From contig JAUCBJ010002343.1 of assembly GCA_032718475.1 (NCBI GenBank), positions 1 to 35,425 of the forward strand: a stretch of 35,425 bases of DNA, given 5' to 3'. The notes under the pieces were generated by a model, which saw nothing but the letters and a program-made list of their open reading frames with translations, had not been told where the DNA came from and did not search any database. The translations under genes and the position numbers were made by a program. Each line of letters opens with the position of its first letter. Within the stretch, counting starts at the first letter, position 1. This document shows positions 20,627 to 31,693 of this stretch, piece after piece. This stretch comes from Nemertoderma westbladi. Taxonomy: Eukaryota > Xenacoelomorpha > Nemertodermatida > Nemertodermatidae.

Positions 20627-21960
20627 TATCGACATATAGTTGGACAATCAATTTATTAACTTGCCGTTTCGTGACAAAGCAGGTTTTAGCGAGTCAAATC
20701 CTTCTTGTGACGTCACGTCAGTAACTGTAGTATCAACTAGCTTTAATTACCACATCGAGACATTGTTAATGAAGGTTACATTGTTCACGAATTAATTGGA
20801 GTAAACATACTGATTGACGTAACTGAATGAGATTAATCGAGACATACAAATCATGTATTATATTAGCAAGAAGCATTCCATATAGCAGCAATCATGGAAA
20901 TATTGAATCTGTAAAAGAAAACATGAGATTATAATAATGATGAAACATTTGTTTTTTGTGAAACATTAATTATTATGACATAAATAATTGATATTTGTTG
21001 TATTTTATTTGGGATTTGGCTGAAATAAATCAATATTAATATGTTTTTCCGAAGTAATTTCTTACATTACAGTATTCATTCGGTTCGGACATTACAGAAA
21101 TAATTTTCTAAATATTAATGATAAATGAAATTATTAAAATTAGAAATATATTATTGAACTTGACACATCCATTGAATGACGCGGCCAGTTTCTCAGATAA
21201 ATACATAGTGCAAAGCAATTCTTGGAGCGGGCAGCAACCATACACTACTCACTATAGTGTGTAGACGTCCTGTCCAAACAGGGAATATTTTGTATGAGAT
21301 CAATTTAACGATGTAAGTGGGGTTGATCGAGGATTGGCACTGGTCGTGTCGTAGAAGTTAACGCAGATATCTTCGTGTGTAAGCGCTACCCCGACAACCA
21401 GAGCCGACAACGACAAACGCGAACCTGTAATCTTGATTTTCGTTTATTGTTTTGGTTAGGAAAGCTTTCCACGGTGCCACGGCAACCAGCTCCTTTCCCT
21501 CAATTGATAGACAAACGTTAATAATGGTTGTCCGCTGTGCTTGTCTGTTGTCGGCGCAATGTTTACACTTGATATTTTCCAGGTAATTTCCCCAACGCAA
21601 ACTAATTTACTCCCGAGTTGCTATGGATTTGCCTTTATAGATAAGATTTACCCTGGAGATGTTTATCACCGCGTACATTAGATTGATTAATCAAAAAATC
21701 GATATAATTCCCTTAGGCTCGTCACCCCCACCAGTCCATTAACTCAATGAAACTGTCCCACTCACTCGCTCTTGTATGTACTACATACTACATGTAGGCG
21801 TACTGCCTGGTGCTTGGCTCGCCTAATCCATTAGTTAGCTATTACAATACCGCCCGTATTTCACTTCAACTGATCCACCCACACGATGCTGTCATTCAAT
21901 CAGACATTCAACTGAACTGCGCTAATTAGGTACAGTAGGTTATCGGAACACAATACACCA
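20627..21960. other. Sequence upstream of the GTPase gene, with another CRE
   Basis: Contains a further CRE at 20708-20715, extended as TGACGTCACGTCA, and a half-site-like TTGACGTAACTG near 20814. The rest is AT-rich. An 80-codon open frame on the minus strand at 21358-21600 resembles nothing I know, and I do not call it a gene. No TATA box or transcription start can be assigned with confidence. Confidence 0.4.
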
Positions 21961-22079
21961 ACGACAATCACCTGGAAGCTCCACTCTTTTGGCTGTTACC
22001 TGGCCGATGAGGGAACTCCCAGAGGTTGGTGAAGTCTTACAACATCAGTATCCAATCAAATAATTTACACGCACCACTG

Positions 22080-22800
22080 AAAACACTAAATAACAATATC
22101 ACACTGACTAACATATCAACCCCTTCACCAATCAAGGTCAATCGCGCAATCAGTCGCATGAAGGCTTGTGACTGTGTCACAGCTCTGACCTGGGCTGGGC
22201 AATCTCCAGATCTTCAGCTGTTGCGGGGTTCAGCAGGGTGACCCACTTGGCACCTTGCGATTTGCCAGCACCATCTATCAACTGGTAGACGTAGAGTTGA
22301 TCAAGGAGTTAACCTATTTCCTAACTTGGTCATCATTGGATGGTATTTGGATCTGTGGAAACCCAGAGGGCCTCATGAAGGCCTTCAAGTTCCTGGAGCA
22401 GGAAGGTCCAAATCGGGGCACCTAAAAAGCTCCAAATGCAAGGCCTTCCTCCAATACAACAACATCAGCCCCTCCCGAGACACCCCCCCCCCCCCCCCCC
22501 CATCCATCCCCACTCTGTCATTCGGCGTCACACTGCTAAGCACCCCTATTGGTCCTGCATCATTTTGCGAGGAAATTGGGGTGGGTCAATAAAGTCCACG
22601 CCATGATTGGTTGTCTCCCAGACCTGCGGGGCACCCAAATGGAGACTGCCTTCCTCAGCTTGTGCTTATCCCCACCTAAGGCTGGACCTCCCCTCAACCT
22701 AGGCTGTCGCCCATTACCCCTGAAAGCGCAGTCATCCACTCAATTTGACCTCCTCATTTGTGATGCCTTGTCCAACCTATGGCGGAACCGAACCAAGACC
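22080..22800 (+). pseudogene. Decayed reverse transcriptase relic, second LINE-type family
   Basis: Several frames together read like the middle of a reverse transcriptase. Near 22330 an eroded catalytic region WSSLDGIWI is followed by GNPEGLMKAFKFLEQEGPN. After a frame change comes LKSSKCKAFLQYNN; then near 22530 FGVTLLSTPIGPASFCEE, MIGCLPDLRGTQMETAFLSLCLS and FDLL.CDALSNL. The LGTPIGP-type block occurs, from memory, in a group of metazoan retroelements I cannot name with certainty. It carries a 19-C homopolymer at 22483-22501 and several stops. It ends where an RTE copy starts. Confidence 0.5.
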
Positions 22801-22815
22801 TTATCGCCCCTATAA

Positions 22816-23671
22816 ATTGAGAGACTGCTCCGTGGAAATCAGAATGGGTTCCGTAAAGGTCGTGGGACCATGGAGCCCATTTTGGCACATTTTGGATAAT
22901 TGAAGAGTTATCAAAAAAGAAAGACAGGCATCTGGCTGTTATCTTTGTTGACTTCTTCAAGGCCTTTGATTCAGTCTCTCGTTCACGTATGTTCAGCATA
23001 CTTTCATTATATGGGATTCCTGATGAAATTATTACAGTAATCAGATCAGTATACGATGGTTCGACAACATTTGTGTCTACTGTTGACGGTGTCATAGAAC
23101 CATTTGCAGTGTTATGGGGCGTCCTCCAGGGAGAAACAGTTGCACCATTCTTGTTCATAATTGTTGTTGACTATGTTCTACGCATGTCCTTAGATCATCA
23201 TAATGATGATGGGGTGATGATAACTCCACCTACTGGCTCCAGAAGTCGAGGAAATCCTGCCAAGTATCTAACTGATCTAGACTTTGCTGATGACTTAGGA
23301 GTACTCTCAGAATCACTAGAGGGAGCCCAACGGCCCCTCAGCTCATTAGAACAGGCTGCTTCTAGTGTTGGTCTATTTATTAACTCCAGAAAGACCACAA
23401 TTTTGACAGTTAACTTTGAAAGTCCTCAGCAAGTCTCTGACCGGATGAGCATAAGCTCAAAGGATGGTATGCCTAACGATTTCTGTTACCTGGGATCATG
23501 GATCCGTAAGTCAGGTGAGGACCTTCGAATACGTAAGGGAAAGGCATGGGCAGCCTTGAATAGGTTTTCCAGGATTTGGAAGTCACAGAGAATTAATCGG
23601 AAACTTAAGGTCCGATTATTTAGAGCAGCAGTAGTTCCTGTACTCCTTTATGGGAGTTCATGCTGGGCCCT
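22816..23671 (+). mobile_element. RTE-like LINE copy 2, truncated at both ends
   Basis: Homologous to 3864-4728 of copy 1. It starts in the RT fingers (GAGACTGCTCCGTGG) and stops at TGCTGGGCCCTC, without the C-terminal segment, 3' UTR or (TAG)n tail. It has lost a short stretch near 22890, shifting the frame, and a few codons near 23470. The frame from about 22989 keeps motif B as QGETVAPFLFII and motif C FADDLGVL. It follows the word CCCCTATAAATTG, which also follows copy 4 at 34031. Confidence 0.88.
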
Positions 23672-23756
23672 CCCACTGTGGCTATATCCAGTAAGATGTG
23701 ACTCACTTCACCGGCAGTTTGGTTACTTTACCCATCCACTGATCCACAGAGCGATG

Positions 23757-24030
23757 TAAGTTTACATATACTGTAGTTCATTTATTTATTTCACCATACA
23801 TGTAAGTTTACATATACTGTAGTTCATTTATTTATTTCACCATACATGTAAGTTTACATATACTGTAGTTCATTTATTTATTTCACCATACATGTAAGTT
23901 TACATATACTGTAGTTCATTTATTTATTTCACCATACATGTAAGTTTACATATACTGTAGTTCATTTATTTATTTCACCATACATGTAAGTTTACATATA
24001 TTGTAGTTCATTTATTTATTTCACCATACA
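23757..24030. repeat. 46-bp tandem repeat, 6 copies
   Basis: TAAGTTTACATATACTGTAG starts at 23757, 23803, 23849, 23895, 23941 and 23987, exactly 46 apart. Only the last copy differs visibly (TTGTAG for CTGTAG), so the array is recent or homogenised. Confidence 0.96.
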
Positions 24031-24175
24031 CTATTACATTAGTACTTATTGATGCTAATTATTGTTACTATTATTGTCAAATGTCATTTATCAGTTATAT
24101 ATTTTGTATTTAGTTAATTCTGTTATTTGTTTAATTAGCAAGTCGTAAGACTTGATTACTGTAAGAAAAAAAAAG

Positions 24176-24280
24176 CTACTGACTACTGGCTACTGACTAC
24201 TGGCTACTGGCTACTGGCTACTGACTACTGGCTACTGGCTACTGACTACTGGCTACTGACTACTGGCTACTGACTACTGA
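24176..24280. repeat. Heptamer microsatellite (CTACTGR)15
   Basis: Fifteen uninterrupted copies of CTACTGA or CTACTGG in a mixed order, directly after an A9 run. Confidence 0.96.
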
Positions 24281-24930
24281 CCTAGAGCAAAAACGGCTCT
24301 AACGATTTAGATGAAATTTTGCATGAACCATGAAAATAAATTTCTATGGGTACTTGTGAAATCGCGGTTTAAATTGAAACATCTCAACTTGTTTTATTTC
24401 GAAAAATCGCCCCAAAACACGAAAATTGCCATAGGCGCAATGATAAAACACCAGCTGGCACTCATGAATATGGCCTGGTAATGCATTCAATAGGATGGGC
24501 CAACTAACAAAGAAGTACTGTACTTTCTGTGCCAAGTACAGTATTATCACTCTACTCTACCCACAACCCAGATAGTAATCAAACATTAACTGGTTTAGCT
24601 GGCTATTACAGGCTGAATAACTCTTCCCAATGCATCCTAAGGGAAAATCTACAAGGTTACTCACTCTGTGATGTTAATTAATTGGCGTGCTTTATAAGGC
24701 TGAATGTTTGTTTACTCGCCTCATAATGATTCTCCATAAGGATAACATTATAGTTTGAAATATTAAAATCTGTTATAATAATAACATAATTGTTGTATTT
24801 AATTAATGTCGTGGTTTACATTGAACAGTGTAAATTGTTAATTTACATTGAAACGGGTATCGTGGTTTACATTGAAACATCTCAACTTGTTTTATTTATT
24901 ACAAAAATAAGAACTTCACACCGCTCGTGT
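24281..24930. other. Unassigned AT-rich sequence with direct repeats
   Basis: No gene seen. GAAACATCTCAACTTG followed by TTTTATTT occurs at about 24377-24400 and again at about 24873-24897. TCGTGGTTTACATTGAA occurs twice close together, at about 24808 and 24858. Confidence 0.45.
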
Positions 24931-25115
24931 GTTCCACTGATGGAGTGTGGGGTGCGGAGGCGGCGGTCTTCTTCCGACACCTTGCTGAGACTCTGCAGTC
25001 TAAGCAGGTCGGGATGAGGCAGCGTGGGTTGGGGGTGGTGCTTGGTGCGGTGAGGCGACGGCTGCAGTTCGGTCTCCTTCGGGCGACCTCTCTGTGCCTG
25101 AGGGGTGGGGGGAGG
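24930..25115 (+). pseudogene. C-terminal fragment of a retroelement polymerase (relic)
   Basis: A G-rich open stretch encodes EAAVFFRHLAETLQSKQ, then VLGAVRRRLQFGLLRATSLC and LRGG. The pattern (GxG, a helix with RLA..L..K, then a helix with LLRS...CLRG) resembles, from memory, the C-terminal region of the same retroelement group as the relic at 22080-22800. If so, one old element was split by later insertions and tandem repeats. Family assignment is uncertain. Confidence 0.4.
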
Positions 25116-25181
25116 CCTTGGCGGGGTCTCGGGTTTGGGGATGGGGCGGAAATCCGGTGGGTAGACCATGACATGTACTAG

Positions 25182-26740
25182 GGGGGGAGGGGGTTTGCTA
25201 TTGCTGTCGTTCTTCGGGGGGAATGGGCAACACTTATTTAATATTGTATAACCCGGTTTACTTATTAATTGTCTTTTATCGGTTTAGTTTGATGAACTAA
25301 AGTTTTAAACGCTGTATTCCATATTAAAATAAATTGATCAAGTTAGTAAATAAATAGATCATATTCTGGAACGTTTTGTTTATCCCATACGTAGCTGGGC
25401 AACAATGCAATACTTCTTTAAACATACTATTATGTAGCTATTCATGCATAAACAAAATGTTCTAGAGTGTTTTTATTTAATAGAATAACACAGACTCGGG
25501 CAGGTGCAAAACCATGCACTTTTTGAACGCTCATTTCTCAGCTATTTCCATACCAAATTCAAATATTTTTAAATTTTTGGAATCCTTGCATAGTTATCTT
25601 TCTATTTCTACCAACAAATCACGATAAGGTTCATGAATAACTGCAGTGTAACTGGTAAAATATCACCGGAGACACCTTTTTCAAACGCTAGTAGCTAAAG
25701 AATGAAAGCGAAAATAAAAAATTCTGGCTCACCCAGTAAGGAGGAGGGAGGTGAAACTATCTCTGCTTCAAATTTCATGCAATCTCATTAAGATTTGTAG
25801 AAAAATTTGGGGGGGTGGGGTACTTGAATAACGACACTATATTCCAGGACATGGTGTACAATAGTAGGTCGATTCAAAACGCGACTCGCGACTCGAAACT
25901 AGTTAACTCTTTCTATTACTCAATTTTATTTCCATCCCAACCCTATTTGCATAAATATGAGCATCCATTTATTACGACAATGCTGTAACATGCATCTCAG
26001 TTAATTTGATTTTATACTGTAGACAAAAAGAATTTGCAAACCAATCCAACATGATTTTGGTTCTTTGAAGCCAAAAAGTAATACTGGGGGATCAAACAAG
26101 CCGAATCTGGCAATATGGTAATGAACTCATTTCATTCCGTTTGTGTCGCAAGAATTCGATTATCTTGCTATTAGATTACCAACAACGCCGTGTCCTCGTC
26201 AATCGCAGGATCACCAACTACTAGAGTAATGAAAGAGATAGTGGGGGAGTGCAGTCCCTATTCATTCCAATGTACTTATATCCTGGCATGCTATTAACCA
26301 TACTGTATTCCCAGCAGCCTAGGGATACGTATGTCGTATATTCCATGTAGCTAGTACTAGTCCCTGGTTATAAATTGATCGCTTCAGATGATATACAGTA
26401 ATACGTTCATCACTTTCAGAGAACTGGTATAATTGCGGACGTGCCGCTATAGTATGGTACTGTGGGGCGAGCCACGAACGACGATGGTACTGTATTATAA
26501 GGGTGATTATTTTCTCTGCAAAGGGATTAAATTAATGCTTATTGGGAGAACATCGGAGCATTGGAGTCACTATGTCTTCTTGCAGATTTCTCACTTGTAG
26601 TAATGCGAATAATTTGGTTTCATGATAACAAGGGCGTCAAGACTCATCAGTTGAGCCTGCAGTGAGCTGTTGGGTTTCGGCAAGAAAATGTCACTCACTA
26701 ACGAGACATTGTGCGTGCAATCTCGTTAGGGATTATTGTT
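25182..26740. other. Unassigned sequence
   Basis: No credible ORF, RNA gene or complete repeat seen. It contains short G runs (25177-25195 and 25810-25820). The word TGTGGGGCGAGCCACGA at 26461-26477 is also found at 32505-32521 and, in inverted and diverged form, at 31694-31710. ATGGTACTGT is repeated at 26454 and 26484 around that word. Confidence 0.5.
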
Positions 26741-26754
26741 TGAGTTGAACATGG

Positions 26755-28426
26755 GTGGACAGGGGAACCGGATGTGAACAGGGGCGGACAGGGCGCGGTG
26801 AGTACAGGATGTGATGGGCGGACAGGGCGCGGTGAGTACAGGATGTGATGGGCGGACAGGGCACGGTGAGTACCGGATGTAATGGGCGGACAGGGCGCGG
26901 GAGTACCGGATGTGATGGGCGGACAGGGCACGGTGAGTACAGGATGTGATGGGCGGACAGAGCGCGGTGAGTACAGGATGTGATGGGCGGACAGGGCGCG
27001 GTGAGTACAGGATGTGATGGGCGGACAGGGCACGGTGAGTACCGGATGTAATGGGCGGACAGGGCGCGGGAGTACCGGATGTGATGGGCGGACAGGGCAC
27101 GGTGAGTACAGGATGTGATGGGCGGACAGGGCGCGGTGAGTACAGGATGTGATGGGCGGACAGGGCGCGGTGAGTACAGGATGTGATGGGCGGACAGGGC
27201 ACGGTGAGTACCGGATGTGATGGGCGGACAGGGCGCGGGAGTACCGGATGTGATGGGCGGACAGGGCAGGGTGAGTACAGGATGTGATGGGCGGACAGCG
27301 CGCGGTGAGTACAGGATGTGATGGGCGAACAGGGCGCGGTGAGTACCGGATGTGATGGGCGGACAGGGCGCGGGAGTACCGGATGTGATGGGCGGACAGG
27401 GCACGGTGAGTACAGGATGTGATGGGCGGACAGGGCGCGGTGAGTACAGGATGTGATAGGCGGACAGGGCGCGGTGAGTACAGAATGTGATGCGCGGACA
27501 GGGCGCGGTGAGTAGCGGATGTGAACAGGGGCGGACAGGGCGCGGTGAGTACAGGATGTGATGGGCGGACAGGGCGCGGTGAGTACAGGATGTGATGGGC
27601 GGACAGGGCACGGTGAGTACAGGATGTGATGGGCGGACAGGGCGCGGTGAATACAGGATGTGATGGGCGGACAGGGTGCGGTGAGTACCGGATGTGAACA
27701 GGGGCGGACAGGGCGCGGTGAGTACAGGATGTGATGGGCGGACAGGGCGCGGTGAGTACAGGATGTGATGGGCGGACAGGGCACGGTGAGTACAGGATGT
27801 GATGGGCGGACAGGGCGCGGTGAGTACAGGATGTGATGGGCGGACAGGCGCGGTGAGTACCGGATGTGAACATGGGTGGACAGGGTGCGGTGAGTACAGG
27901 ATGTGATGGGCGGACAGCGCGCGGTGAGTACAGGATGTGATGGGCGGACAGCGCGCGGTGAGTACAGGATGTGATGGGCGGACAGGGCACGGTGAGTACA
28001 GGATGTGATGGGCGGACAGAGAGCGGTGAGTACAGGATGTGATGGGCGGACAGAGCACGGTGAGTACAGGATGTGATGGGCGGACAGGGCGCGGTGAGTA
28101 CAGGATGTGATGGGCGGACAGCGCGCGGTGAGTACAGGATGTGATGGGCGGACAGAGCACGGTGAGTACAGGATGTGATGGGCGGACAGCGCGCGGTGAG
28201 TACAGGATGTGATGGGCGGACAGGGCGCGGTGAGTACAGGATGTGACGGGCGGACAGTGCGCGGTGAGTACAGGATGTGATGGGCGGACAGAGCACGGTG
28301 AGTACAGGATGTGATGGGCGGACAGCGCGCGGTGAGTACAGGATGTGATGGGCGGACAGGGCGCGGTGAGTACCGGATGTGACGGGCGGACAGTGCGCGG
28401 TGAGTACAGGATGTGATGGGCGGACA
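26755..28426. repeat. 34-bp GC-rich minisatellite, about 49 units
   Basis: The unit reads GATGGGCGGACAGGGCGCGG followed by TGAGTACAGGATGT. Variation is mainly at GCGC/GCAC and ACAGG/ACCGG, with some units reading GTGAACAGGGGCGG. A shortened 33-bp unit (GCGCGGGAGTACC) recurs with spacings of 169, 169 and 135 bp between 26881 and 27360, showing a higher-order repeat of five units. Since 34 is not a multiple of 3 and the unit has no minus-strand stop, all three minus-strand frames are open for long distances. These are artefacts of the repeat, not genes. Confidence 0.97.
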
Positions 28427-29984
28427 TTAAGACCAATCGTGCCAGTGGTGTAGATGGTGTTCCCCCTGAGGTCTTTAAAATACCTGAGTGTTTAAAGCTC
28501 ATCTATCCCATCATAGTAGACATGTACCGAACAGCAAGAGTCCCACAAGAAATGAAAACAAATAAGTTGGTGCCAGTTCCCAAGAAGGGCAACCTAACAC
28601 TCTATGGTTCTTTTCGGGGAATCTCATTGATCTCGATTGCTGCAAAGCTATACAATAGGATTCTATTAAATCGCATCAGGGATCCTATTGAGAGACTGCT
28701 CCGTGGAAATCACAATGAGTTACGTAGAGGTCGTGGGACCATGGAGCCCATTTTGGCACTTAGAAGGATAATTGAAGAATTATCAAAAAAGAAAGACAGG
28801 CATCTGGCTGTTATCTTTGTTGACTTCTTCAAGGCCTTTGATTCAGTCTCTCGCTCACGTATGTTCAGCATACTTTCATTATATGGGATTTCTGATGAAA
28901 TTATTGCAGCAATCAGATCAGTATACGATGGTTCGACAACATTTGTGTCTACTGTTGACGGTGACACAGAACCATTTGAAGTGTTATGGGGCGTCCTCCA
29001 AGGAGACACACTTGCACCATTCTTGTTCATTATTGTGGTTGATTATGTTCTACGCATGTCCTTAGATCATCATAATGATGATGGGGTTATGATAACTCCA
29101 CCTACTGGCTCCAGAAGTCGAGGAAATCCTGCCAAGTACCTAACTGATCTAGACTTTGCTGATGGCTTACGAGTACTCTCAGAATCATTAGAGGGAGCCC
29201 AACGGCTCCTCAGCTCATTAGAACATGCTGCTTCTAGTGTTGGTCGTTTTATTAACTCCGGAAAGACCAAAATTTTGACAGTTAACTTTGAAAGTCCTCA
29301 GCAAGTCTCTGATCGGATGAGCATAAGCTCAAAGGATGGTATGCTTGAGCATGTGGACGACTTCTGTTACCTGGGATCATGGATCCGGAAGTCAGGTGAG
29401 GACCTTCGAATACGTAAGGGAAAGGCATGGGCAGCCTTGAATAGGCTTTCCAGGATTTGGAAGTCACCGAGAATTAATCGGAAACTTAAGGTCCGATTAT
29501 TTAGAGCAGCAGTAGTTCCAGTACTCCTCTACGGGAGTCCATGCTGGGCTCTAACTGCTGAGGACACCAAATCTCTAGATGGCACATTCACAAGAATGCT
29601 ACGCCGGGTTCATTGTGTCAAGTACAATGCACACATCTCCAACCAGACACTATATAACATTGGAGGTGTCTCATTGGTTCCCCCAAGCTTGACACTAGAA
29701 CAAAATCGCCTCCGCTTTGCAGGACATTGCTTTCGCCGTGAGGACCAGCCAGTGCATAATCTTATACGTTGGCAGCCTCATGGAGTGAATAAGCATGGTG
29801 GACAGCCCATGACTTTCTTGAGACGCATCTTAACGGACACTGGCCTTGAAGATGCGGATGATCTAGCAAATGTCATGGGTGATAGGGAGTTGTGGCGGTG
29901 CAATTTTGTTGACAAGCCGGCACAGTATTCTTAAAAATGCAGCTGCAATGCAGCATGCCGATCCTAGTAGTAGTAGTAGTAGTA
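28427..29984 (+). mobile_element. RTE-like LINE copy 3, inserted in the minisatellite
   Basis: 5'-truncated copy starting at TTAAGACCAATCGTGCC, corresponding to about 3602 of copy 1, and ending with the family's short 3' UTR and a (TAG)n tail. The minisatellite breaks off at GATGGGCGGACA (28415-28426) and resumes with the same GATGGGCGGACA (29985-29996). This fits a 12-bp target site duplication, although the tandem nature of the target allows other phases. Confidence 0.92.
28428..29934 (+). pseudogene. Reverse transcriptase of RTE copy 3, catalytic motif broken
   Basis: Open from the truncation point to the TAA at 29932-29934 without frameshift, in the frame of the family polyprotein. Motif A VDFFKAFDS and motif B QGDTLAPFLFII are intact, but motif C reads FADGLRVL where the other copies have FADDLGVL. 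The second catalytic Asp is therefore Gly, and the enzyme should be inactive. The endonuclease is missing through 5' truncation. The start shown by ORF callers at 28522 is only the first ATG; no real start exists. Confidence 0.9.
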
Positions 29985-30190
29985 GATGGGCGGACAGGGC
30001 GCGGTGAGTACAGGATGTTAACAGGGGCGGACAGGGCGCGGTGAGTACAGGATGTGATGGGCGGACAGGGCGCGGTGATTACCGGATGTGATGGGCGGAC
30101 AGGGCGCGGTGAGTACAGGATGTGATGGGCGGACCCGGACAGGGCGCGGTGAGTACAGGCGGACAGGGCGCGGTGAGTACCGGATGTGAA
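29985..30190. repeat. 34-bp minisatellite, continuation
   Basis: Six or so units of the same 34-bp repeat follow the RTE tail, some irregular (GTTAACAGGGGCGG, GGACCCGGACAGG). Array and RTE copy together show that one array was interrupted. Confidence 0.93.
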
Positions 30191-30428
30191 TGCTGATAAT
30201 AATTGTGTCTCGCCTCTCTCCAATACATCATCATTAACAGTGATTTATTTTTCTGTCGAAATTAAAAATGTATATATAAATATTGTGCATTTAATTTATC
30301 CACTTTTTATGTTTTATATAAATCTATAAATAAACGCTTCATAAATAAACACACTAAATAAATGTCTGTTCAATAAATTAGACAGGATGTCTGATTTTTG
30401 ACCAAACTTTTCGAATCTTTATAAACCT

Positions 30429-30466
30429 TGGACAGACCGGACAGACCGGACAGACCGGACAGACCA
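30429..30466. repeat. 9-bp tandem repeat (GGACAGACC), 4 copies
   Basis: GGACAGACC is repeated four times, then ACATG. The surrounding sequence 30191-30550 is AT-rich with nothing else recognisable. Confidence 0.9.
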
Positions 30467-30552
30467 CATGTTTACAACGTTTGGTTTAAATTCATCAATG
30501 ATTAACCGAATTATTCTTTGCTTTCAAAAACTAATTAAAAAAACGTGCAAAA

Positions 30553-30625
30553 GGATTCGAACCTACACGGGAAAATCCCATTGGATATCTACAGTAGTCC
30601 AACGCTTTAGCCGCGCCGTCAACAC
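30553..30625 (-). pseudogene. tRNA-Ser-like sequence
   Basis: Read on the minus strand it has GCGGCTAAAGCG (end of D arm), an anticodon stem TTGGA/TCCAA, a variable arm GGGATTTTCCC, and GGTTCGAATCC, a perfect B box, followed by a T7 run that would terminate RNA polymerase III. The long variable arm and the GGCTAAAGCGTTGGACT context fit tRNA-Ser. The anticodon loop is too long by about five bases (CTACTGTAGATA) and the acceptor stem does not pair, so this is a pseudogene or SINE remnant rather than a working tRNA. Confidence 0.5.
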
Positions 30626-30783
30626 TGCTCGAGCTAAAAAAATTGGCCTACAAACGTATTATTCTGCGTAAAACGTATTCAAACGTATTATATCAAACGT
30701 CAAACGTGTTATTCTGCAATTTCGTACCTAACTGTGTCCTACAGTGTACCAGCACCGTAGGTACCGGTGTCCTAGGCGAATAT

Positions 30784-30940
30784 TGAAATTAATATCTCAT
30801 ATCTCTCCAAACCACGTACGCGTTTCGACCTTACTGGGTCTTATCATCGTGGTGTCGGATTTGAACCTGGGACCTCGAGGTGGAAGCCGAGACTACAACC
30901 ACTAAGCCACAGGTTCTTGAGATATGAAGAATTAATTTCA
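30784..30940 (-). mobile_element. tRNA-derived SINE head between inverted repeats
   Basis: On the minus strand, GTGGCTTAGTGG (A box, 30910-30899) and GGTTCAAATCC (B box, 30867-30857) are correctly spaced. They are followed by GATAAGACCCAGTAAGGTC and GAAACGCG, a tail type seen in other tRNA-related SINEs. The unit is bracketed by imperfect inverted repeats of about 23 bp (30784-30806 and 30917-30940, TTGAAATTAAT..TCATATCTC), which is not normal for a SINE. Confidence 0.65.
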
Positions 30941-30974
30941 AAGCCAGCTGCCATTTTATTAGCCCCTGATTTGT

Positions 30975-31095
30975 ATTATTGACAGTAACAATATGTTTGC
31001 AAGCTGTATTTCCGATGTGTTTGTTAATTAATATTATACATTTTATTATAGGAACTGGTCTACCAGTCTTCACCTCGAATCATAAGTATATTTTA
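30975..31095. repeat. Relative of the short insertion at 33509
   Basis: GTAACAATATGTTTGCAAGC onward (about 30984-31030) matches the reverse complement of about 33562-33618, and TTATTATAGGAACTGG onward with ACCTCGAATCATAAGT (about 31046-31090) matches the forward strand at about 33511-33553. The two blocks are arranged differently in the two places. Confidence 0.6.
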
Positions 31096-31690
31096 CCGAA
31101 AATAACTTATCTTTTATTGGCGAAATTGTTGTTCTCGAAACAAGAACTGCATTGCAGTTGTCCGAAATTACACCAAATTTCTTAGATTAGAGCCTCATGA
31201 GTTTAGGGTTACATGACAGTTTTAATTATAGTTTCAGGCCGGCATTTCACTTTGAATTAGGGTTTCGGACCGCCACACTCGAAATCTGCTGTGAAAATTA
31301 TCTGGGGGGGTGGGGGCATTTGGCGCTAGGCGAAAACGCCCGGGGGCATTCCGGCAAGGGGAGGGGGCATTTTCACCTGTGACACCAGTGTGCTTATGTC
31401 ATTACTTCGGAGTCCTTGCGGATTCCCAATTAATTGTCTTAACTTTTCAATTTCGATAAAGATAATAGACTTCATGATTCTCTACAAGCAACCAAAATTT
31501 CATCTCTGGAAAATGATTCGTTCCCGAGAAATTTCACATTTTCTTAAAACACATAATCTGTCATACAGTAGCTGACGTCAGACTGCATGATTTTTCACCA
31601 CACGCATTCAAACATTTACCAGACGGACAGACATGCCCCATTTGCCTTACTGCCTTATATAAACCGTAGGCCTAATGCCAAGGCTCGCGA
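31096..31690. other. Unassigned sequence with G-rich patch
   Basis: No gene seen. 31305-31372 is G-rich with GGGGGCATT three times. The rest is ordinary AT-rich sequence. Confidence 0.4.
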
Positions 31691-31693
31691 CTA

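Noticed and set aside
21358-21600. 80-codon minus-strand ORF upstream of the GTPase gene
   Set aside because: No recognised motif, and short enough to occur by chance.
22483-22501. 19-base C run as a functional element
   Set aside because: Simple homopolymer within a decayed relic; length may also be an assembly artefact.
23757-24280. 46-bp and 7-bp repeats as a CRISPR-like array
   Set aside because: Head-to-tail repeats without unique spacers, in an animal genome.
24882-25174. Overlapping minus-strand ORFs rich in Pro and Arg
   Set aside because: Shadow frames of the G-rich retroelement relic on the plus strand.
26698-28502. Three very long overlapping minus-strand ORFs (532, 352 and 589 codons) rich in HPVLTAPCPP-type repeats
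   Set aside because: They are the three frames of a 34-bp tandem repeat without stop codons; one even starts inside the antisense of an RTE copy. No evidence for a real protein.
29873-30223. 116-codon minus-strand ORF
   Set aside because: Same minisatellite plus antisense of the RTE 3' end.
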